From assembly GCA_023381235.1 (NCBI GenBank), contig JAMCTV010000056.1:1-15776 (forward strand): a stretch of 15,776 nt of DNA, read 5' to 3'. Shown here in pieces: positions 13,728 to 15,776 of the stretch. Source of the stretch: Gammaproteobacteria bacterium. Lineage in GTDB: Bacteria; Pseudomonadota; Gammaproteobacteria; SURF-13. A program made the translations under genes and the position numbers. Within the stretch, counting starts at the first letter, position 1, and each line of letters starts with the position of its first letter. A model generated the notes under the pieces. It saw only the letters and a program-made list of their open reading frames with translations, was not told where the DNA came from and searched no databases.

Positions 13728-15509
13728 TCAGAAAACTTCTTCCCAGCTCTTGCTCAGGCGCATGGCGGAGTTGATGAGCCCCACCATGCTGTAGGTCTGT
13801 GGAAAATTTCCCCACAGCCTGCGGTTGGCGGGGTCTATGTCCTCCGAGAGCAGGCCCAGCGAATTGCGGCAGGCGAGCAGCGTATCGAACAGCGCGCGCG
13901 CCTCCTCGCGGCGGCCCAGGGCCGCGAGGGCGTCAATATACCAAAAGGTGCAGATTATGAACGCCGTCTGCGGCTCGCCGAAGTCGTCCTTCTGCGTGTA
14001 GCGGAAGACGAAATCGCCTCGCTTGAGTTGCCGTTCTACCGCCGCCACCGTGCCGGCAAAGCGCGGATCGTCCGCGGCCAGAAATCCAAGTTCATGCAGC
14101 AGCAGCAGACTCGCGTCGAGCTCCTTGCCGCCGAAACTCTCCACAAAGCTCTGCTGCTTCGCATCCCAGGCATTTTCGCACACTGCGCGGTGGATGACGT
14201 CCGCATGCCCGCGCCAGTAGTGGGCGCGGTCGTTGAGGCCGAGACGCGCGGCAATGCGCGCCAGGCGGTCGCAGGCGACCCAGCACATGACGCTGGAGAA
14301 GGTGTGAATGCGCACGGCGTTGCGCAGCTCCCAAACGCCCGCGTCGGGTTGGCAGTACACCGCGCGCGCCATCTCCCCCAATGCCTCGAGACGCCGGAAC
14401 AGGCCTTCGTTGCCGGGGCGGTCGAGACGCTCGTCGAAGAACATGTGGGTTGCGGCCAGAATCGCCGAGCCGTACACGTCGTTCTGCACCTGCCGGTACG
14501 CGGCATTGCCGATGCGCACCGGCCCCATGCCCAGATAGCCGGGAAGGCTGGATACGATGGATTCCTCCAGATCAGTGTGGCCCCTGATGCCGTACACCGG
14601 CTGCAGGCGCCCGCCGCGCATGTTCGCGGCTATGTTCACGATGTAGTGCAGGTAACGCTCCATGGTGCGTGTCACACTCAGGCGATTGAGCGCCGCGACC
14701 ACAAAGTAGCTGTCGCGCAGCCAGCAATAGCGATAATCCCAGTTGCGCTCGCTGTCCGGCGCCTCCGGCAACGAGGTCGTCATGGCGGCGACCATGGCGC
14801 CGGTGTCATCGAAGGCGGCGAGCTTGACCGTGATCGCTGCGCGGATCACCGCCTCCTGCCACTCGAACGGGATGCCGAGGAAACGCACCCAATCCTGCCA
14901 ATAGTTGCGCGTCTCCCCGAAAAACCGCTGACCGATCTCGCCCGGCGCCTCAGGGACGATCTCGTCCGGCCCGATCATCAGGGTGACGTCGCGCTCGATC
15001 ACGAACGGCGTCTGCTCCAGCACGGCCGTGATCGAGGCGTCGGTGGTAAGACGCAGCACCAACTGGGGCGAGACATAGCGGATGTGATTGCTGCCGAAGG
15101 TCAGCGCCGGGACCCCCGCGCCGTAGTCGTGGGCCGGCTCCAGGCGGATGCGGATCACCGGGCTGCCGGAGAGGGGGCGTACACGGCGTACGATCATCAT
15201 CGGGCAGAACGTGCGCCCGTACTGGCTGAAGCGCGGGGCGAAGTCGGTAATCTCCACCACCCCGCCTGTCTGATCGTAGAGCGTCGTCACCAGAATGGCG
15301 GTATTGCGCAGGTAGCGCTGCTCGGCGCGCGCGAAGTTCTGGAGTTCAATGGCGAACGCGCCGCGGCCATCCTGCGCGTTGCGGAGCAGGGCGCAGAACA
15401 CGGGGTCGGCGTCGAAGCGCGGCATACAGGACCACACGATCCGCGCCTGCGGATCAACCAGGGCGCTGATGCTGCAATTGCCGATCAGCCCAAGCTCCAG
15501 GTTGTCCAT
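13728..15509 (-). CDS. Glycoside hydrolase family 15 protein (glucoamylase/trehalase-like)
   Basis: A 593-residue protein without signal peptide or membrane helix, hence cytoplasmic. The N-terminal beta-sandwich begins MDNLELGLIGNCSISALVDP, typical of the bacterial family. The (alpha/alpha)6 barrel starts with NWDYRYCWLRDS (256-267). The catalytic acid should be E394 in PDAGVWELRN, and the base E556 in GLLSEDIDP, followed by GNFPQTYSMVGLINSA (567-582). Both carboxylates are present, so it is probably active. Members hydrolyse alpha-glucosidic bonds of malto-oligosaccharides, dextrin or trehalose with inversion. It starts 3 nt after the otsB stop and precedes otsA, so it belongs to trehalose or glucan turnover. 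Whether it acts as a trehalase that recycles the product is not decidable here. Confidence 0.92.
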   Translation of the reverse strand: MDNLELGLIGNCSISALVDPQARIVWSCMPRFDADPVFCALLRNAQDGRGAFAIELQNFARAEQRYLRNTAILVTTLYDQTGGVVEITDFAPRFSQYGRTFCPMMIVRRVRPLSGSPVIRIRLEPAHDYGAGVPALTFGSNHIRYVSPQLVLRLTTDASITAVLEQTPFVIERDVTLMIGPDEIVPEAPGEIGQRFFGETRNYWQDWVRFLGIPFEWQEAVIRAAITVKLAAFDDTGAMVAAMTTSLPEAPDSERNWDYRYCWLRDSYFVVAALNRLSVTRTMERYLHYIVNIAANMRGGRLQPVYGIRGHTDLEESIVSSLPGYLGMGPVRIGNAAYRQVQNDVYGSAILAATHMFFDERLDRPGNEGLFRRLEALGEMARAVYCQPDAGVWELRNAVRIHTFSSVMCWVACDRLARIAARLGLNDRAHYWRGHADVIHRAVCENAWDAKQQSFVESFGGKELDASLLLLHELGFLAADDPRFAGTVAAVERQLKRGDFVFRYTQKDDFGEPQTAFIICTFWYIDALAALGRREEARALFDTLLACRNSLGLLSEDIDPANRRLWGNFPQTYSMVGLINSAMRLSKSWEEVF

Positions 15510-15512
15510 GGT

Positions 15513-15776
15513 CTAACCCTCCGGTCGTTGCGCTGCAAACCTCTCTACGTAACGGTCAAGCCAGGTCAGCACCTGTATGACATCGGCGAGCCGCCAGCGC
15601 GCGGCCGTCGGCCCGGCCCCCACCTTGATCGAATGACCGCCCATGCGGTTGACGACGGCGAAGCCGTCCTCGTCGGTGATGTCATCGCCCGCAAACACCG
15701 GCACGCGCCCGGCGAACGGCGGTTCGCGCATGAACTCGGCAATCGCCCGTCCCTTGTCCCAGCCGCGCGGACGGAT
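15513..15776 (-). CDS. otsB: Trehalose-6-phosphate phosphatase, C-terminal part (cut by window edge)
   Basis: The last 87 residues of a HAD-superfamily (IIB) phosphatase are present; the frame is open through the window edge. The visible part begins with RPRGWDKGRAIAEFM, whose Lys is the HAD motif III residue, and continues with PPFAGRVPVFAGDDITDEDGF, the motif IV Asp cluster that binds Mg2+. These are signature elements of OtsB, which converts trehalose-6-phosphate to trehalose. A GH15 gene follows after 3 nt and then otsA, giving a three-gene trehalose cassette. The nucleophile Asp motif and the cap domain lie outside the window. Confidence 0.93.
   Translation of the reverse strand: MRPRGWDKGRAIAEFMREPPFAGRVPVFAGDDITDEDGFAVVNRMGGHSIKVGAGPTAARWRLADVIQVLTWLDRYVERFAAQRPEG

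Overview
The window looks like a chromosomal segment of a GC-rich proteobacterium, most likely a beta- or gammaproteobacterium with a facultatively anaerobic or chemolithotrophic lifestyle. This rests on the gene families present (bacterial two-subunit pyruvate dehydrogenase E1, a group 3b NiFe hydrogenase, an otsB-GH15-otsA cassette), on FNR/ANR-type operator sites, and on Shine-Dalgarno usage. I cannot name the genus from sequence alone. Apart from a toxin-antitoxin remnant at the left edge, every gene is on the minus strand, so transcription runs from high to low coordinates.

Layout from left to right. (1) 1-351, plus strand: the tail of a RelE-like toxin gene and a complete helix-turn-helix antitoxin. 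(2) 352-413: a short convergent gap holding a lone end of an IS5-like mini-element. (3) 414-2425: pyruvate (or related 2-oxoacid/acetoin) dehydrogenase E1 beta and E1 alpha, overlapping by 4 nt, with no E2 or E3 beside them. (4) 2500-2997: a small heat shock protein (Hsp20), preceded by a perfect FNR-type palindrome placed for a class II promoter and by a leader that can form a fourU-like hairpin over its Shine-Dalgarno. (5) 3191-11141: a compact group 3b (NADP-linked, sulfhydrogenase-type) NiFe hydrogenase operon. In transcription order it is the FeS beta subunit, the FAD/NAD(P) gamma subunit, the small delta subunit, an unexpected AAA+/Lon-type protease, the large alpha subunit, the maturation endopeptidase, a SAM methyltransferase, and a truncated nickel/cobalt transporter. 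Four junctions are ATGA overlaps or 1-nt gaps, indicating translational coupling. (6) 11194-11207: an FNR-type box in front of the hydrogenase operon. (7) 11222-11372: a 151-bp mini-transposon (MITE) with IS5-like inverted repeats, a 4-bp CTAA target duplication and five hairpins. (8) 11373-15776: a trehalose cassette of otsB (partial), a GH15 glycosidase, and a membrane-anchored HAMP/sensor-OtsA fusion.

How the parts may work together. The hydrogenase operon and hsp20 carry near-identical 14-bp FNR-type sites (13 of 14 positions the same), each about 41 bp upstream of an inferred start site with a plausible -10 hexamer. Both may be switched on by low oxygen. With protein quality control (Hsp20, Lon), a compatible solute (trehalose) and redox disposal through NAD(P)H/H2, the segment reads as a hypoxia/stress survival neighbourhood. 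That last interpretation is inference. The most unusual features are the Lon-type protease between the small and large hydrogenase subunits, the sensor-OtsA fusion, the paired FNR promoters, and the MITE whose target duplication contains the otsA stop codon.
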